A DNA stretch of 64,000 nt from Plotosus lineatus (GCA_024760905.1 CM045735.1:31085749-31149748), one strand, 5' to 3'. Shown: positions 47,136-59,866, counted from the stretch's first letter. Numbers and translations are program-made. The notes: a model not told the origin generated them from the sequence alone.

Positions 47136-47794
47136 AAAATATAGAAACTGGAATTTTAGGGGCAAATGTTTCAAAAAGCTGACACAAAGTCAATCGTTTG
47201 GTATTTCTGTCATGAATTTTTGTTTTGATTATTGTTAATGTAGATGCCCATTTCCCTCAAATGTGTTGCTGTTCAATTCTCACATCATCTCCCCAAATTT
47301 CTTCATCAACTTTTTAAAACACTCGGGCTTAATGGCAAAACTCTAAGCAAGCCAAACAGGAAAGGTAGAAGCCTCACAATGTCTATATACAATAAATGTA
47401 TACTTTTTTGTGTATGCATTGCACCCATTTTCAAGTGAATGTCACTCTTTTGTTGGTTTGTTATTTAGACACGCATACAGTTTTACAGTATTATCTCCTG
47501 CATTGATGAAGGTTGCTGACCTCTGATGATACTCATTGTGATGTCTCTCTTGGACACACAAGATGTATCTTTGTGTACATGAGTTCTTGTAGGGATGTGA
47601 AACCTCATCTACAGCATGATGATTCAGCCGCTTTAGCTTTTGTGTGCAATTGATAACGCTCAGCAGTCATATGAAGTCTGACTGAAGGGAAATGATTTTG
47701 CATAAAGCCAGATCAGGAAATCCAGTGGGGCTTTTTACCCCGACTGTATAAAAAACGATCTTAGCTAAACAAAATCCAGCAGAATTTTTTGTTC
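47136..47794. other. No gene seen
   Basis: AT-rich sequence with a few short frames and nothing recognised. Confidence 0.4.
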
Positions 47795-47795
47795 T

Positions 47796-48192
47796 GTGCT
47801 CCCGAGTGGTGTATCCATGATTATTAACCTGGAGGTTGCAAGTTCAAACTCCGATTAATGCCACAGCCGTTTATAACCTGGAGTCCAGGGGAGCTAATTG
47901 GCCAAACTCTCATGGGAATGAGGTACAGCATCGGCGACCGTGAAACAATCATGGGGGTCTGTGAGCTCATTAGTACGAGGGGTCGGATAGTGCTTTCTCT
48001 CGGAGTGTGTTCGACTACCCCCCACAATACACATGCACAGCAATTGAAAAAGAGGTGGGCAGCTTGCATTGCCTTTCATGGAGGAGGCATGTGCATGCTT
48101 TAGCCCCTCTTTGGATGGTGGTGGTCGTGTGATAGGGAAGGCAATAACTGATGGGTGGGAATTGGATACGACTAAATTAGGGAGAAAATGGG
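47796..48192 (+). mobile_element. SINE3 copy (a third tRNA-like family)
   Basis: Begins CTCCCGAGTGGTGTATCC with a B-box-like AGTTCAAACTCC, a unique body of about 330 bp, and ends ATACGACTAAATTAGGGAGA, a tail style seen in several fish SINEs. SINE2 copy 7 is inserted in its tail. Head identity is inferred. Confidence 0.6.
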
Positions 48193-48532
48193 GGCAGTGG
48201 TGGTCTAGTGGATAGGGCGCAGGATCGCTGATCCTAAGGTTGGGGGTTCGAGTCCCCACAGGGTTGTCACTGTCCCCCCAGTGCAGCTAACTGGGTTATC
48301 AAAGGCGGGTCATGTCTCTCACTGTCTATGGTGAGAGGCATGTAAAAGAACCATTGCTGACTTTCGTATGGAGTAGGCTGCAAAGCCGTCAGCGTGTTTC
48401 TGTCCCTTGCTAAAAGGGTTGTGACAGGAAGGGCATCCGACGTAAAATCCCATGCCAAATCAAATGTGCGAATCAGATGATTCGCTGTGGCGACTCTCGA
48501 GAATGGGGAAAAAAACGAAAGAAAAGAAGAAG
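48193..48532 (+). mobile_element. SINE2 copy 7, full length, inside the SINE3 tail
   Basis: tRNA-like head with A box TGGTCTAGTGG and B box GGTTCGAGTCCC. Flanked by perfect 19-bp duplications AAATTAGGGAGAAAATGGG (48174-48192, 48533-48551). Confidence 0.92.
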
Positions 48533-49036
48533 AAATTAGGGAGAAAATGGGCGGTCACAAATTTTTCGTTCTAGCTCATTTAGCATTAGTCTCAGCCTTA
48601 GAACCTCTCCTTAGAAACCCATAGCCCTTGAAAAATCTGACATTACTGTACAGTTAGCTGTAAGCATCAGGATTGTAAAGAATGCAATGTGATTGGATAT
48701 TCATTCATCCATACAGAGTTAGAAGGAGAGTCTTTGATTTGTCGTTTTTTTTTTTTTTTTTTTTTTTTTTTCTTACTTTATAAACTTATTCTTGATGGCA
48801 TTTGTTTTATGTCCTTTATTAATCCCAGAGAACATGTGATTTTTTTTTTTTTCTTATGGTCAAAGAAAGGGCATGAAGGTTTGGAGATGGCCATCAAATA
48901 AAACCAATAGCATTCGGAAAAGGCCACACATGTACTATAGGACATAAACCCACTGAGACACAGGTCCCATATAGGACCTGTATGCTACATTATCCGTGTT
49001 GCATGGTGGACGGACCTTCCTCTCTGAGTGCACTTG

Positions 49037-50045
49037 TACTGTATTTTTTGGCCCATAAGGCACACTTCAAAGCCTTTAATCTTCAAAAATATATATATAT
49101 AGTGTGCTTTATAATCCGGTGCGCCTTATGTGTGGATGAAGCCGCGCGATTCCATCTCACTGATACCGTCAAAACCCAAGTGAAGCAAACTAATTCAGAG
49201 CTTATCATTCCAGGATCCGGGCTTTATGCCAAAGTACTGGCATTACTGCTCTCGTAGTCAGATGACTAGCTGAGTAATATGAGTAGTTTTTCTACCTAAT
49301 CTCCGTCACTACCAACCATCTGTCTTATTACAAGGATGCTTCTGTGTCTCAGGATGCTCAGCTGGCTTAATGAGTTTCACGTTTATCACCGGAATAAAGC
49401 GCTGCTACAGGTCTCCTGAGACCTCAGATTAACCTTCTTGAATTTCAAGTCACACTGATACAGCTCCTTAAGAGTAATGACCTCTGTTCTGTAATGAACA
49501 CAATACTCACGCTGTGAATGAGCAACACCATGTTTGTTACTGTGATGATGCCATTGCTTTTGAGGGGGTGTGGCTGAGAGAAGTTTAGGTCATGACCTGT
49601 AAGACTTCTAATCTCCATCTCTATTGATCTGCGACTCCATGTGCGTGAGGGAATAAATAAACATTAATCATAGATATATAATAAAATATTATAATGATAA
49701 AAAATAATAGTGGAATCCGGGCTTTATGTCCAACTCATGCAACTGTTAAACTCAAGACACCAAAGATGAAGAATTTGATGGATTTGTGGAAGAGGATTGA
49801 AGTGAAAGAGTGAGTTTATTGTTTTATATTGTTACAGCTGAACAATGTTGAGAGTTATTGTGAAGTGTATTATTTTATATTTTATTTGTAACAACTGAAT
49901 AATGAGAGTTATTGTGAGTTGAATCAAGTTTGACTAATTTGACTTTTGTTTCACTTAATGTGTGTTATCCGGTGCGCTTTATGTATGGACGGGGACAATT
50001 CATTGCAATTGCACCTTATAATCCGGTGTGCCTTGTGTGTTGCAC
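49037..50045. mobile_element. DNA element with CGGTGCGCCTTAT ends (provisional)
   Basis: The left side TACTGTATTTTTTGGCCCAT-AAGG and CCGGTGCGCCTTATGTGTGG, and the right side CCGGTGCGCTTTATGTATGG and AATCCGGTGTGCCTTGTGTG, resemble a widespread TA-flanked non-autonomous family. Exact termini are uncertain. No transposase was seen. Confidence 0.5.
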
Positions 50046-50545
50046 TGCCCTGACGTGCTTTATTTATTTATTTATTTGTAATTTGTGAGCCAGTCAAATT
50101 GGCAGGATTTGTTTTCTTAGGTTGTTCAAGTTTCAATGGGTAACTCCCTGGGTTTCTGATTAGAATTCAAGCTTCAAAACGTCAATGAGTCCTTAAGCAA
50201 GGCCCTTTGCCATTTCTGCTCTAGGATTGGTACATGATGGCTAATAACCCTTCCCCTGGTTCTCTTTTAAACAAGCTCGAATGTATGGAACAAGAATTTC
50301 ACCCCACAGAAGAAATCCTTCACAGTTGAGAAAGGCTCTGACTAAATTTTTAACTTTTTTCCATATTTAGCTAGTTCACTAAACTGTTTAGAGTTGGTGG
50401 GGGCGTGGCATATCTCTATCTATGCTGTTGTGTTCTTTTATGAGTGCTTCAAAATGCAGTCAATCAGATTTACTGTTTTAAACAGAAGAAAAGTGGACCA
50501 CATAATCCAAAATGAAGATGACTTGATCGGGCTATGCTGTTACAG

Positions 50546-50601
<56 letters not shown>

Positions 50602-51376
50602 TGCATGATATCAACTGTATGTTTACCATGAAGTAAAATAGTGTTCTTTTTTTCTCAATAAAAGAAGAGTCAGGTAAGAGCGGAGTGTCTTATGGGATTG
50701 GTGTCAAGACAGTTCCAACAATAGCCCCTTTGTGTGTGTGTTGTGTGTGTGTGTGTTGTGGTTGTTGTGGTTGTGAAGGAAACTGTGGGAAGAAGACAGT
50801 GATGTGTGTCCATGGTGGATGTTAAAAGATAATGAAAGGAAAGCATTCCAAACTCTCTTGACACTGAAAATCTGTACATTTTCATCATCAGCTGGTTTTT
50901 ACTTACATTTTGTGAGTTTCACTCTGAAAAGCCATTTAACACACACACACAAACATAACAAAACATTTACACGTGTTACAGTCGTCCGCTCGTATACGTG
51001 AACCTGCAGTATATAGCTGTGCATTTAAATGCACAGTACATCCATGTTTCTTCTATGTTATGAAAATATTTATAACAGAAATCGTTTTGATCTGCAGCGA
51101 TATATGACGTATGCAAGTTTTAAACTTGGGGTTAATTCTACTTTAAGTACAGAAATGAAGATATATTGAGCATTAACATTAATATATTGAAGGATTTTAA
51201 GAGCTTTCACTGGCAGTTACCTAGATTCCCTGAATCTGACTTAAAGTAGACAGACAAACAGGAATTTCCTGAAACAAAGCAGCCCCTTTTAGTTTTCTTG
51301 AGTCTTCTGAGTGTTTCTTACCTTGACTTCAGGTGCATAAAAAGAGGCCCTGAAAGGAGTGTGTGTGTGTGTGTGT

Positions 51377-51410
<34 letters not shown>

Positions 51411-51992
51411 CTGTGAGAGGAGAGAGAGAGAGACACACACACACACACACACACACACAGCTGATGTTACCATGACAACAGGGTGAGCCCAGTCAGTGTA
51501 TTCAGCTTTGTGATATCTGATTATTATTCAGGTGTTCTGATTATTGAAGGTTTAATACAATTGCTTATACATTTGTTCCTCATTCTCTAACAGAAATTAA
51601 AACACGGTTTTTATTTCGATTACCAGAAATCATAGTTTTAAAATTTTAAAGCAAATAGTTTTTCTTTTTCCAAAGTAAATGGGAAAATAAAATTGTGTAT
51701 GAGTGGAGCAGATTCCATGGGAGTAGATTGTTGTAAATTTAGAGACTTACCAGTTTTAAAAATAAACACTGAAATGAGAGGAACTGAATTGAATTTAATT
51801 GGACAAAGAAGTACAGGGAAGTGGAACATGGCGGACAGTAATCCAGACACTGAGAGGTGCGTATGTGTGTGTGTGAGTGGATTTACTGGATACCCACCAC
51901 AAATAGTGCTGGGAAAGAAGCCGCCCAGAAAAGCACAGATACAGAAGAACAAGTGAATGAAGACGAAAGAAGAGACTGTAAAACAGTCCCAT

Positions 51993-52027
<35 letters not shown>

Positions 52028-52984
52028 AATGTCTCATAGATTTAACAGGATTTAAATAGAAATGCTTCAGTTTTTCAATACTAAATCTCCCTAGCAATCA
52101 TTTTAAGAGTTTTCCTTTTTGTTAGCAGTATTAGCATTATAAGGTAAAGCATGCCTTCTATTTCCACAGTCACCGTGTGCATGTGTATGTTGGCGGGGCG
52201 TGGTGAGGGGTAACTATTGTAATAGAATTGATGTCTGGACGTCATTCTACACTGAGTCATTTTTCCTGAACCCATGACATCACTCACAGACTGGAACAGA
52301 TAACGGGAAGAAGTTTCACTCTCTGTAAAATCTCAATTCCTCTTTCCCTGTTTTCTTTTTGAATCTCAAACCTCTAGTTAAACACAATTTGTATTCAGTT
52401 ATTAACAAATAGAGGTATATTATTCAATAGATTAATTCATCATGTATCTGTCGATCAGTGTACTTATTTGGGAAAGCCATGACTGATTTTTGGTTAAACC
52501 TAGTACCTTAAAAATGTAAACTTGGTTGTACTTGCAAATCTACGGCTGCAAAAACAATTTGAAAATAACATTGCAACAGCAATTCCAAAATAAAATCGGT
52601 TTTTGAACGTACATGTTTCTGAATTCTGAGGCTTTTTCTGTCTGAGTCTGGTTGGCTGAGATAGGCTGCAACCTCCCCACAACTCTATAGGAACAAGTGA
52701 TTTAGCAAATGACTAAATAACATTCTGAAAATTTAAAAGAATCAATCTAAACCATTTAACTAAAAAAAATCACCGTTATTGTACATACAATATGTAACAT
52801 ACATACAGTACAAAAAAACAATGTGTCACTGGTTAACTTTACAGGGTAATTTGTGTGTATATAATACGTGTAAGTGATACAGATGCTTATTTTAACATAA
52901 ATTACCATAAAAAGCCAAAACCACAGGTGCTTAGCAGTGTAGCTTTTTCCTGAGAAGTGTCGGCAGCGTAGGGCAGGGTTAACA
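50046..52984. other. No gene seen; several microsatellites
   Basis: Contains (TG)n at 50550-50599, TG/GTTGTGG repeats near 50731-50776, (TG)n and (CA)n at 51360-51460, and (CA)n at 51994-52023. The remaining sequence gives no recognised domain or element. Confidence 0.45.
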
Positions 52985-53003
52985 ATCTCTTGTCGAGATT
53001 GTG

Positions 53004-53674
53004 TCTGTCTTCCTTTCGGCTTTTTCTCTTTTACTTGGGAGTCGCCACAGCGAATCATCTGATTCGCACGTTTGATTTGGCAGAGGTTTTTACGTCTGAT
53101 GCCCTTCCTGTCTCAACCCTTTTAGCACGGCACGGTGGCGTAGTGGTTAGCACGTCCGCCTCACAGCAAGAAGGCCCAGGTTCGATTCCCGGCCTGGGCG
53201 TTTCTGTGTGGAGTTTGCATGTTCTCCCCGTGCTTGTGTGGGTTTCCTCCGGGTGCTCCGGTTTCCTCCCACAATCCAAAGACATGCACTGTAGGTTAAT
53301 TGGCCGTTCTAAATTAGGGACTACAGATGGAAACGAGCTATTAAGCTATAATCTGGTACAGTACATCTCTGTCTCTATGAGCTTAATGTTCCTGTACATT
53401 GTCCCTTAAATAAATAAATAAATAAAATAAATAAGCAAGGGACAGAAACACGCTGATGACTTTGCAGCTACTCTTTACGAATGTCAGCAATGGTTCTTTT
53501 ACATGCCTCTCACTATAGACAGTGAGACACATGGCCCGCCTTTGATAACCCAGTTAGCCGCACTGGGTGGGTGGGTGGGGGGGGCAGTGACAACCTTGTG
53601 GAGAGTGGGACTCGAACCCCCAACCTTTGGATCAGCGATCCAGCGCCCTATACCACTCGACCACCACTGCTTCC
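53004..53674 (-). mobile_element. SINE2 copy 8, split by a SINE1 insertion
   Basis: The SINE2 3' part is 53004-53127 and the 5' part with the tRNA-like head is 53435-53674. The outer flanks are perfect 19-bp duplications ATCTCTTGTCGAGATTGTG (52985-53003, 53675-53693). Removing 53128-53434 restores the SINE2 order seen in other copies (TTTTAGCA / GGGACAG). Confidence 0.92.
53128..53434 (+). mobile_element. SINE1 copy with LINE-like 3' tail, nested in SINE2
   Basis: The least diverged SINE1 here: CGGCACGGTGGCGTAGTGG head, B box GGTTCGATTCC, body GTTTGCATGTTCTCCCCGTG. After GGCCGTTCTAAATTAG its 3' part changes to GACTACAGATGGAAACGAGC and CATTGTCCCTTAAATAAATA, which resembles fish L2/Rex1-type LINE 3' ends and ends in an AAATA repeat. 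Only a 3-bp GCA flank duplication is visible. Confidence 0.85.
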
Positions 53675-54111
53675 ATCTCTTGTCGAGATTGTGACACTTG
53701 CATTTTGGTGACTATAAGGAAGAGAACGCTGCTAGAGATTAGCATGACGATAAACCCAAAATGATTTAAGATGCTAAGGTTATTTCAACTCAGCTTTCAT
53801 GTCTTCACTTGGTTTAGGAACAAAAATGTTTTCTGTGACTTTTCCTCTCGTTTGTGCAGCGCAGCACAGGCTGACAATGGGTTATGCTCCACTTGTCAGT
53901 GATGTATACCGGCCAATCCAACAGATTCACATCATTTCTAGGTTGGAACAGCCAGTTAGAAAGGCAACATGTCACTACGTGAATAGAGACGTTACACTCG
54001 CATGCACTTTGAAACAAGGCATGGACTAATATTGCTGGAAGGAACCTCTGATGTTATACATGATTGTTTTAAATAGTTAAAAACACTAAATTGCCACAGG
54101 TACTCTTTAAA

Positions 54112-54482
54112 GCATAGGTGTGAAGCCCGAGGCCCGTGGGCCAAATCCGGTCCACCGACTTATTTTGTGTCCTGCAAGAGCTTTCAAAGTATGTGATCAT
54201 CGTACTTTTTTTTGCATTGACCATTACCAAGAACTGTAATTTATTATCCTTCCACGAGGTGGTGGCAGCCCATTTCACATCAACAGTCATATATAACTCA
54301 AGAAAGATTACATGGTAGCTCAACGCTGTTAAGCGTTATCAAAAACTGTGAGTGAATAAAGAAGAGGACAAATGTTTAATAATTTAGTGATGCACATTTT
54401 ATGTTCAGTGATTATTCAGCCCATGATCACCTTTATGTAGTGCTGTGGCCCTCAGAGAAAATCAGTTTGACATTCATATCTG
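54112..54482. mobile_element. Relative of the 311-708 hAT-type element
   Basis: Shares GGCCCGTGGGCCAAATCCGG, TTCAGTGATTATTCAGCCC and the end CAGTTTGACATTC with 311-708, at moderate divergence. No clear target duplication. Confidence 0.7.
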
Positions 54483-54727
54483 AGGGCATTGCTTGTTTTC
54501 TTGGTTTCTCATGATCTCCACCCCTTAAGTTCACGATGATCTTCAACTACTTCTCCTTGCTATTTTTCAGCCTGTCTGCATGTCTTCAGTGACTTGTTTA
54601 CTCTAATTGTCTTCCTTCTATTGATTCTGTTCTGTGTTGCGAAAGTTGACTTTCATGTTTGATTTATACAGTCATGTCTGACTTCTTTTCCTTTTGCTTC
54701 ACCCTCCAGTCAGTCTACCATTTAAAA

Positions 54728-55378
54728 CGGGTGCTCAATACGTCGATCGCGAGCTACCAGTCGATCTCGACGGTAATGTTGGTTGATCGCGAAGGTAGTA
54801 TTGGTAAATAACATGATGTTACAAAAAGCTCACCGCGCATGTGCAAACAACGGCACTAATTAGCGAGTTCCCTCCTATTTTAAGCCCTCGCTTTTTTCTT
54901 AAAGTAAAGAAAGCTTATCAAACATGAGTATAGATACTGGAGCAAAGAGAAGAAAGTATCACTTTTATACGGAATGGGAGGTGGACTTTTTTTTCACGAT
55001 GTCATTTTCGAAGGGCGTTTGGAAGTGTGCTTGAGGCTGGCTGTCAGCAGCTACTGTCCGGACTATGCAACCCTGGCTGATTCAATTCAGTGCAAGTCAA
55101 GTGAACTCGGGTAGTTACAAAAAATGTTCATGGTTAATTATGTTGTGTTGTGCAATATTGGATCATGCGGTTATGCAAGGCACATAAACATACATTTACA
55201 CATAAAGAATCCTCAATATACTTTAAAATAAATATTATTTATTTTATATATATATTTATATGTAATATTTATTATTTTAAAATAAATAAATATGTTTTGC
55301 ATTTTTGTAGTGGGTAGATCTTTGTGACTTGGTCATTCTATAAGTAGCTCATGTGTTGGAAAAGTATGAGCACCCCTG
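54728..55378 (+). mobile_element. Internally deleted hAT element with both transposase ends
   Basis: Ends CGGGTGCTCAATAC and GTATGAGCACCCCTG, flanked by perfect 8-bp duplications ATTTAAAA (54720-54727, 55379-55386). Inside, an ATG at 54924 opens MSIDTGAKRRKYHFYTEWEV, like the N-terminus of ZBED/GTF2IRD2-type hAT transposases. About 100 bp later LRLAVSSYCPDYATLADSIQ (55030-55091) resembles their C-terminus. The middle of the gene is missing. Confidence 0.85.
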
Positions 55379-55386
55379 ATTTAAAA

Positions 55387-56672
55387 CATCCATTTAGTGT
55401 AGGCAGTACACCTAGATGGGCAAACACACAAGTACACGTGCATACTCATTTCAGGGTGAATTACTCACAGTTGCAAGTAATTTATTCACTTCAATCTGGC
55501 AACTGCACTGCAGGGCAGAAACAGCTGCATGTGTAACTGCATTTATACCGTCCACTTAATGCAGTGCTTCTCAAATAGTGGAGCGTGCAGTGTGATGCTG
55601 GGGATGCACGGTGTGATGCCGGGGGAAGCGCGTATGACCCTGGCGAACAAGCTTTTCTGAAATTGTGTACGAGAATTAAGTGTAATTGCACCTCTACTCC
55701 AGTAGTTGGCAGTGGCGCTCTCATTGTAGCGCTATGGTGTAGCAGTTTTTCGCACGAGCAAACGATATGAAGTGCAGTAAACAACACCTCAAGAAACAAC
55801 ACGGAAAAATTTAAAAAAGGAAAGAAGAGAAAGGTGGAGAGAGACGGCAATATTAAGACATAAGTAAGTTAAACGAGTTTAAATAAGGATTTTTTTTTTT
55901 TTTTAATTTCAGGCACATTGGTGCACTTTAAATTGTTTCTGTTGCAGATGAAAAAACAATGTTAATGAAGTTTTTCTTGATTGTAAGTTGAACTCTATTT
56001 CTTTTTTTTTTTTTTTTTTAAATGTTAATAAAGATACAATTTATGCAGAGGTGTACTAATAACAATTTTATAGACAAATAATACTGTGTATAGTCGCTCA
56101 TGGGGCGGTGAGGGAGCGTGAAATGGGTTTTATTTTTCTTCCTGGGGGGTGCCACAGAAAATAATGGAGAAGCTTAATGGCATGTTCAACTTTATTTAAA
56201 TTGCTCCTGATAGCTGATTGAGACTGAAAAGCTGTGACCACTTCGAATATAAAAAAAAAAATAAAGAATCTGACGCATCCATCAAAGAAGACGAGGAATA
56301 AACTTTTTGTGACTTATAAGTAAATTAGGAAGATGTTTAAATTTTACTCAGGATGGAAACACTTTTTTATGTAAATTTACTCAAAGGCATAGTTGAAGGC
56401 TTTGGAGCTGCCTCATGGCTTAATCAAAGCTTATTGCTTGTATGACTCTTCTCCAACATGTCCCCATTACCATTAAAGCTGACTGGAGAGTCTGATTTAA
56501 AAATTGTACCAAATCTTCAAACATGGAGTCCATATAAACCGCTCCACTGTCTGATGTGAAAGAGGGGGTATTATTCTGTTAAGCCAAACCTTATTTCGAG
56601 AATGACGTGCACTCTGTTCGTGTGATCTGTTGATGTATACGAGCTTTGAAAAACAGATGGATATGAATCGCA

Positions 56673-56678
<6 letters not shown>
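55387..56678. other. No gene seen
   Basis: AT-rich sequence with T-runs and short frames. Nothing recognised up to the (TA)n tract. Confidence 0.4.

Positions 56679-56756
<78 letters not shown>
56679..56756. repeat. (TA)n(CA)n microsatellite
   Basis: A (TA)n tract to about 56725, then (CA)n directly abutting the Tc1 left end. Confidence 0.95.
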
Positions 56757-56760
<4 letters not shown>

Positions 56761-58115
56761 CCTTCTCAAAAAATTAGCATATTGTGATGAAGTTCATTAT
56801 TTTCTGTAATGTACTGATAAACATTAGACTTTCATATATTTTAGATTCATTACACACAACTGAAGTAGTTCAAGCCTTTTATTGTTTTAATATTGATGAT
56901 TTTGGCAAAAAAGATATTTCATCCGACCAATAAAAAAAGTGCTTTTAATACAAAAAAGTCAACCTTCAAATAATTATGTTCAGTTCTGCACTCAATACTT
57001 GGTCGGGAATCCTTTTGCAGAAATGACTGCTTCAATGTGTCGTGGCATGGAGGCAATCAGCCTGTGGCACTGCTGAGGTGTTATGGAGGCCCAGGATGCT
57101 TCGATAGCGGCCTTAAGCTCATCCACAGTGTTGGGTCTGGTGTCCCTCAACTTTCTCTTCACAATATCCCACAGATTCTCTATGGGCTTCAGGTCAGGAG
57201 AGTTGGCAGGCCAATTGAGCACAGTAATACCATGGTCAGTAAACCATTTACCAGTGGTTTTGGCAATGTGAGCCAGGTTGTGCTGAAAAATGAAATCTTC
57301 ATCTCCATAAAGCTTTTCAGCAGATGGAAGCATGAAGTGCTCCAAAATCTCCTGATAGCTAGCTGCATTGACCCTGCCCTTGATAAAACACAGTGGACCA
57401 ACACCAGCAGCTGACATGGCACCCCAGACCATCACTGACTGTGGGTACTTGACACTGGACTTCAGGCATTTTGGCATTTCCTTCTCCCCAGTCTTCCTCC
57501 AGACTCTGGCACCTTGATTTCTGAATGACATGCAAAATTTGCTTTCATCCGAAAAAAATACTTTGGACCACTGAGCAACAGTCCAGTGTTGCTTCTCTGT
57601 AGCCCAGGTCAGGCGCTTCTGCCGCCGTTTCTGGTTCAAAAGTGGCTTAACCTGGGGACTGCAGCACCTGTAGCCCATTTCCTGCACACGTCTGTGCACG
57701 GTGGCTCTGGATGTTTCTACTCCAGACTCGGTCCAATGCTTCCACAGGTCCCCCAAGGTCTGGAATCGGCCCTTCTCCACAATCTTCCTCAGTGTCCGGT
57801 CACCTCTTCTGGTTGTGCAGCGTTTTCTGCCATATTTTTTCCTTCCCACAGACGTCCCACTGAGGTGCCTTGATACAGCACTCTGAGAACAGCCTATTCG
57901 CTCAGAGATTTCTTTCTGTGTCTTACCCTCTTGCTTGAGGGTGTCAATGATGGCCTTCTGGACAGCAATCAGGTCGGCAGTCTTACCCATGATTGCGGTT
58001 TTGAGTAATGAACCAGGCTGGGAGTTTTTAAAAGCCTCAGGAATCTTTTGCAGGTGTTTAGAGTTAATTGGTTGATTCAGATGATTAGGTTAATAGCTCG
58101 TTTAGACTACCTTTT
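56757..58115 (-). mobile_element. Tc1-like transposon, right end truncated at the satellite
   Basis: The left terminus CAGGTCCTTCTCAAAAAATT at 56757 abuts a microsatellite. The element includes a near-complete transposase on the minus strand and a short leader (AAACACCTGCAAAAGATTCC and TTAACCTAATCATCTGAATC in sense). The matching right terminus is absent: sequence ends at CTCGTTTAGACTACC and passes into satellite. The same type of element is known from teleosts and lampreys. Confidence 0.9.
56992..57990 (-). pseudogene. Tc1-like transposase, open frame but active site damaged
   Basis: 332 codons from MGKTADLIAVQKAII to the stop. Paired-like helix-turn-helix domains occupy about 1-110 (QKEISERIGCSQSAVSRHLS), followed by GRKKYGRKR. 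The DDE domain has the first Asp (FFSDES, D148) and the Glu (KPIENLW, E271). Where the family has a catalytic Asp in QHDLAPAH, this copy reads FQHNLAHIAKT: the Asp is Asn238 and two residues are missing (a 6-bp deletion), so D-to-E spacing is shortened too. It should bind ends but not cut or join. Frame otherwise intact, suggesting recent arrival. Confidence 0.9.
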
Positions 58116-59401
58116 CCGTGAGTATGTGCAATCACTGTGTGTGCAAATGTGTGTGTGTGTGAGTGAGTGAGCACACATACACACACAGTGAGTGAGCACA
58201 CACACACACACACACAGTGAGTGAGCACACACACACACACACACACACAGTGAGTGAGCACACACACACACACAGTGAGTGAGCGCACACACACACACAG
58301 TGAGTGAGCGCACACACACACACAGTGAGTGAGCGCACACACACACACAGTGAGTGAGCGCACACACACACACAGTGAGTGAGCGCACACACACACACAG
58401 TGAGTGAGCACACACACACACACACAGTGAGTGAGCACACACACACACACACAGTGAGTGAGCACACACACACACACACAGTGAGTGAGCACACACACAC
58501 ACACAGTGAGTGAGCACACACACACACACAGTGAGTGAGCACACACACACACACAGTGAGTGAGCACACACACACACACACACAATCGGTGTGTGTGTGT
58601 GTGTGTGTGTGTGTGCAATCACTGTGTGTGCAAATTGTGTGTGTGAGTGAGTGAGCACACATACACACACAGTGAGTGAGCACACATACACACACAGTGA
58701 GTGAGCACACACACACACACAGTGAGTGAGCACACACACACACACACACACACACAGTGAGTGAGCACACACACACACACACAGTGAGTGAGCACACACA
58801 CACACACACAATCGGTGTGTGTGTGTGTGTGTGCAATCACTGTGTGTGCAAATTGTGTGTGTGAGTGAGTGAGCACACATACACACACAGTGAGTGAGCA
58901 CACATACACACACAGTGAGTGAGCACACATACACACACAGTGAGTGAGCACACATACACACACAGTGAGTGAGCACACACACACACACACAATCGGTGTG
59001 TGTGTGTGTGTGTGTGTGTGCAATCACTGTGTGTGCAAATTGTGTGTGTGAGTGAGTGAGCACACATACACACACAGTGAGTGAGCACACACACAGTGAG
59101 TGAGCGCGCGCACAGTGAGTGAGCGCGCGCACAGTGAGTGAGCGCGCGCACAGTGAGTGAGCGCGCGCGCACACACAGTCTGTGTGTGTGTGTGTGCGCA
59201 CGCGAGTATGTGCAATCACTGTGTGCAAGTGATTGTGCAAGTGTGTGCAATCACTTTGTGTGTGTGTGTGTGTGCAATCACTGTGTGTCCCTGGGGGTGT
59301 GTGTGTGTGTGTGTGAGTGAGTGAGCACACATACACACACAGTGAGTGAGTACACATACACGCACACAGTGAGTAAGCACACACACGCACATAGTGAGTG
59401 A

Positions 59402-59435
<34 letters not shown>
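58116..59435. repeat. Satellite domain 1: CAGTGAGTGAGC-(AC)n units with higher-order period
   Basis: Units of CAGTGAGTGAGC followed by (AC)n repeat many times. They are grouped in blocks that each start with TGCAATCACTGTGTG (at about 58128, 58614, 58832, 59019 and 59211; spacings about 486, 218, 187 and 192 bp). Most blocks contain (AC)n-AATCGG-(TG)n, a hairpin-forming centre (58584, 58810, 58991, 59434). Some late units have (GC)n instead of (AC)n (59104-59172). Open frames here are repeat artefacts. Confidence 0.93.
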
Positions 59436-59437
<2 letters not shown>

Positions 59438-59833
59438 GGTGTGTGTGTGTGTGTGTTTGTGTGTGTGTGCGATCACTGTGTGTGGATGTGTGTGTGTGCA
59501 ATCACTGTGTGTGTGTGTGTGTGTAATCACTGTGTGTGTATGCAATCATTGTGTGTTTGTGTGTGCGCGTGTGTACAATCACTGTGTGTGCGCATGCGCA
59601 CGCAAGTATGTGCAATCACTGTGTGTGCAATCAGTGTGCAAGTGTGTGCAATCACCTTGTGTGTGTGTGTGTGCAAGTGTGTGCAATCACTGTGTGCAAG
59701 TGTGTGCAATCACCTTGTGTGTGTGTGTGTGTGTGTGCAATCACTGTGTGTGTGTGTGTGTGCAATCACTGTGTGTGTGTGTGTGTGTGTGTGTGCAATC
59801 ACTGTGTGTGTGTGTGTGTGTGTGTGTGCAATC

Positions 59834-59866
<33 letters not shown>

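Noticed and set aside
53799..54029. 76-codon plus-strand frame
   Set aside because: No recognisable family or splice signals; left unannotated.
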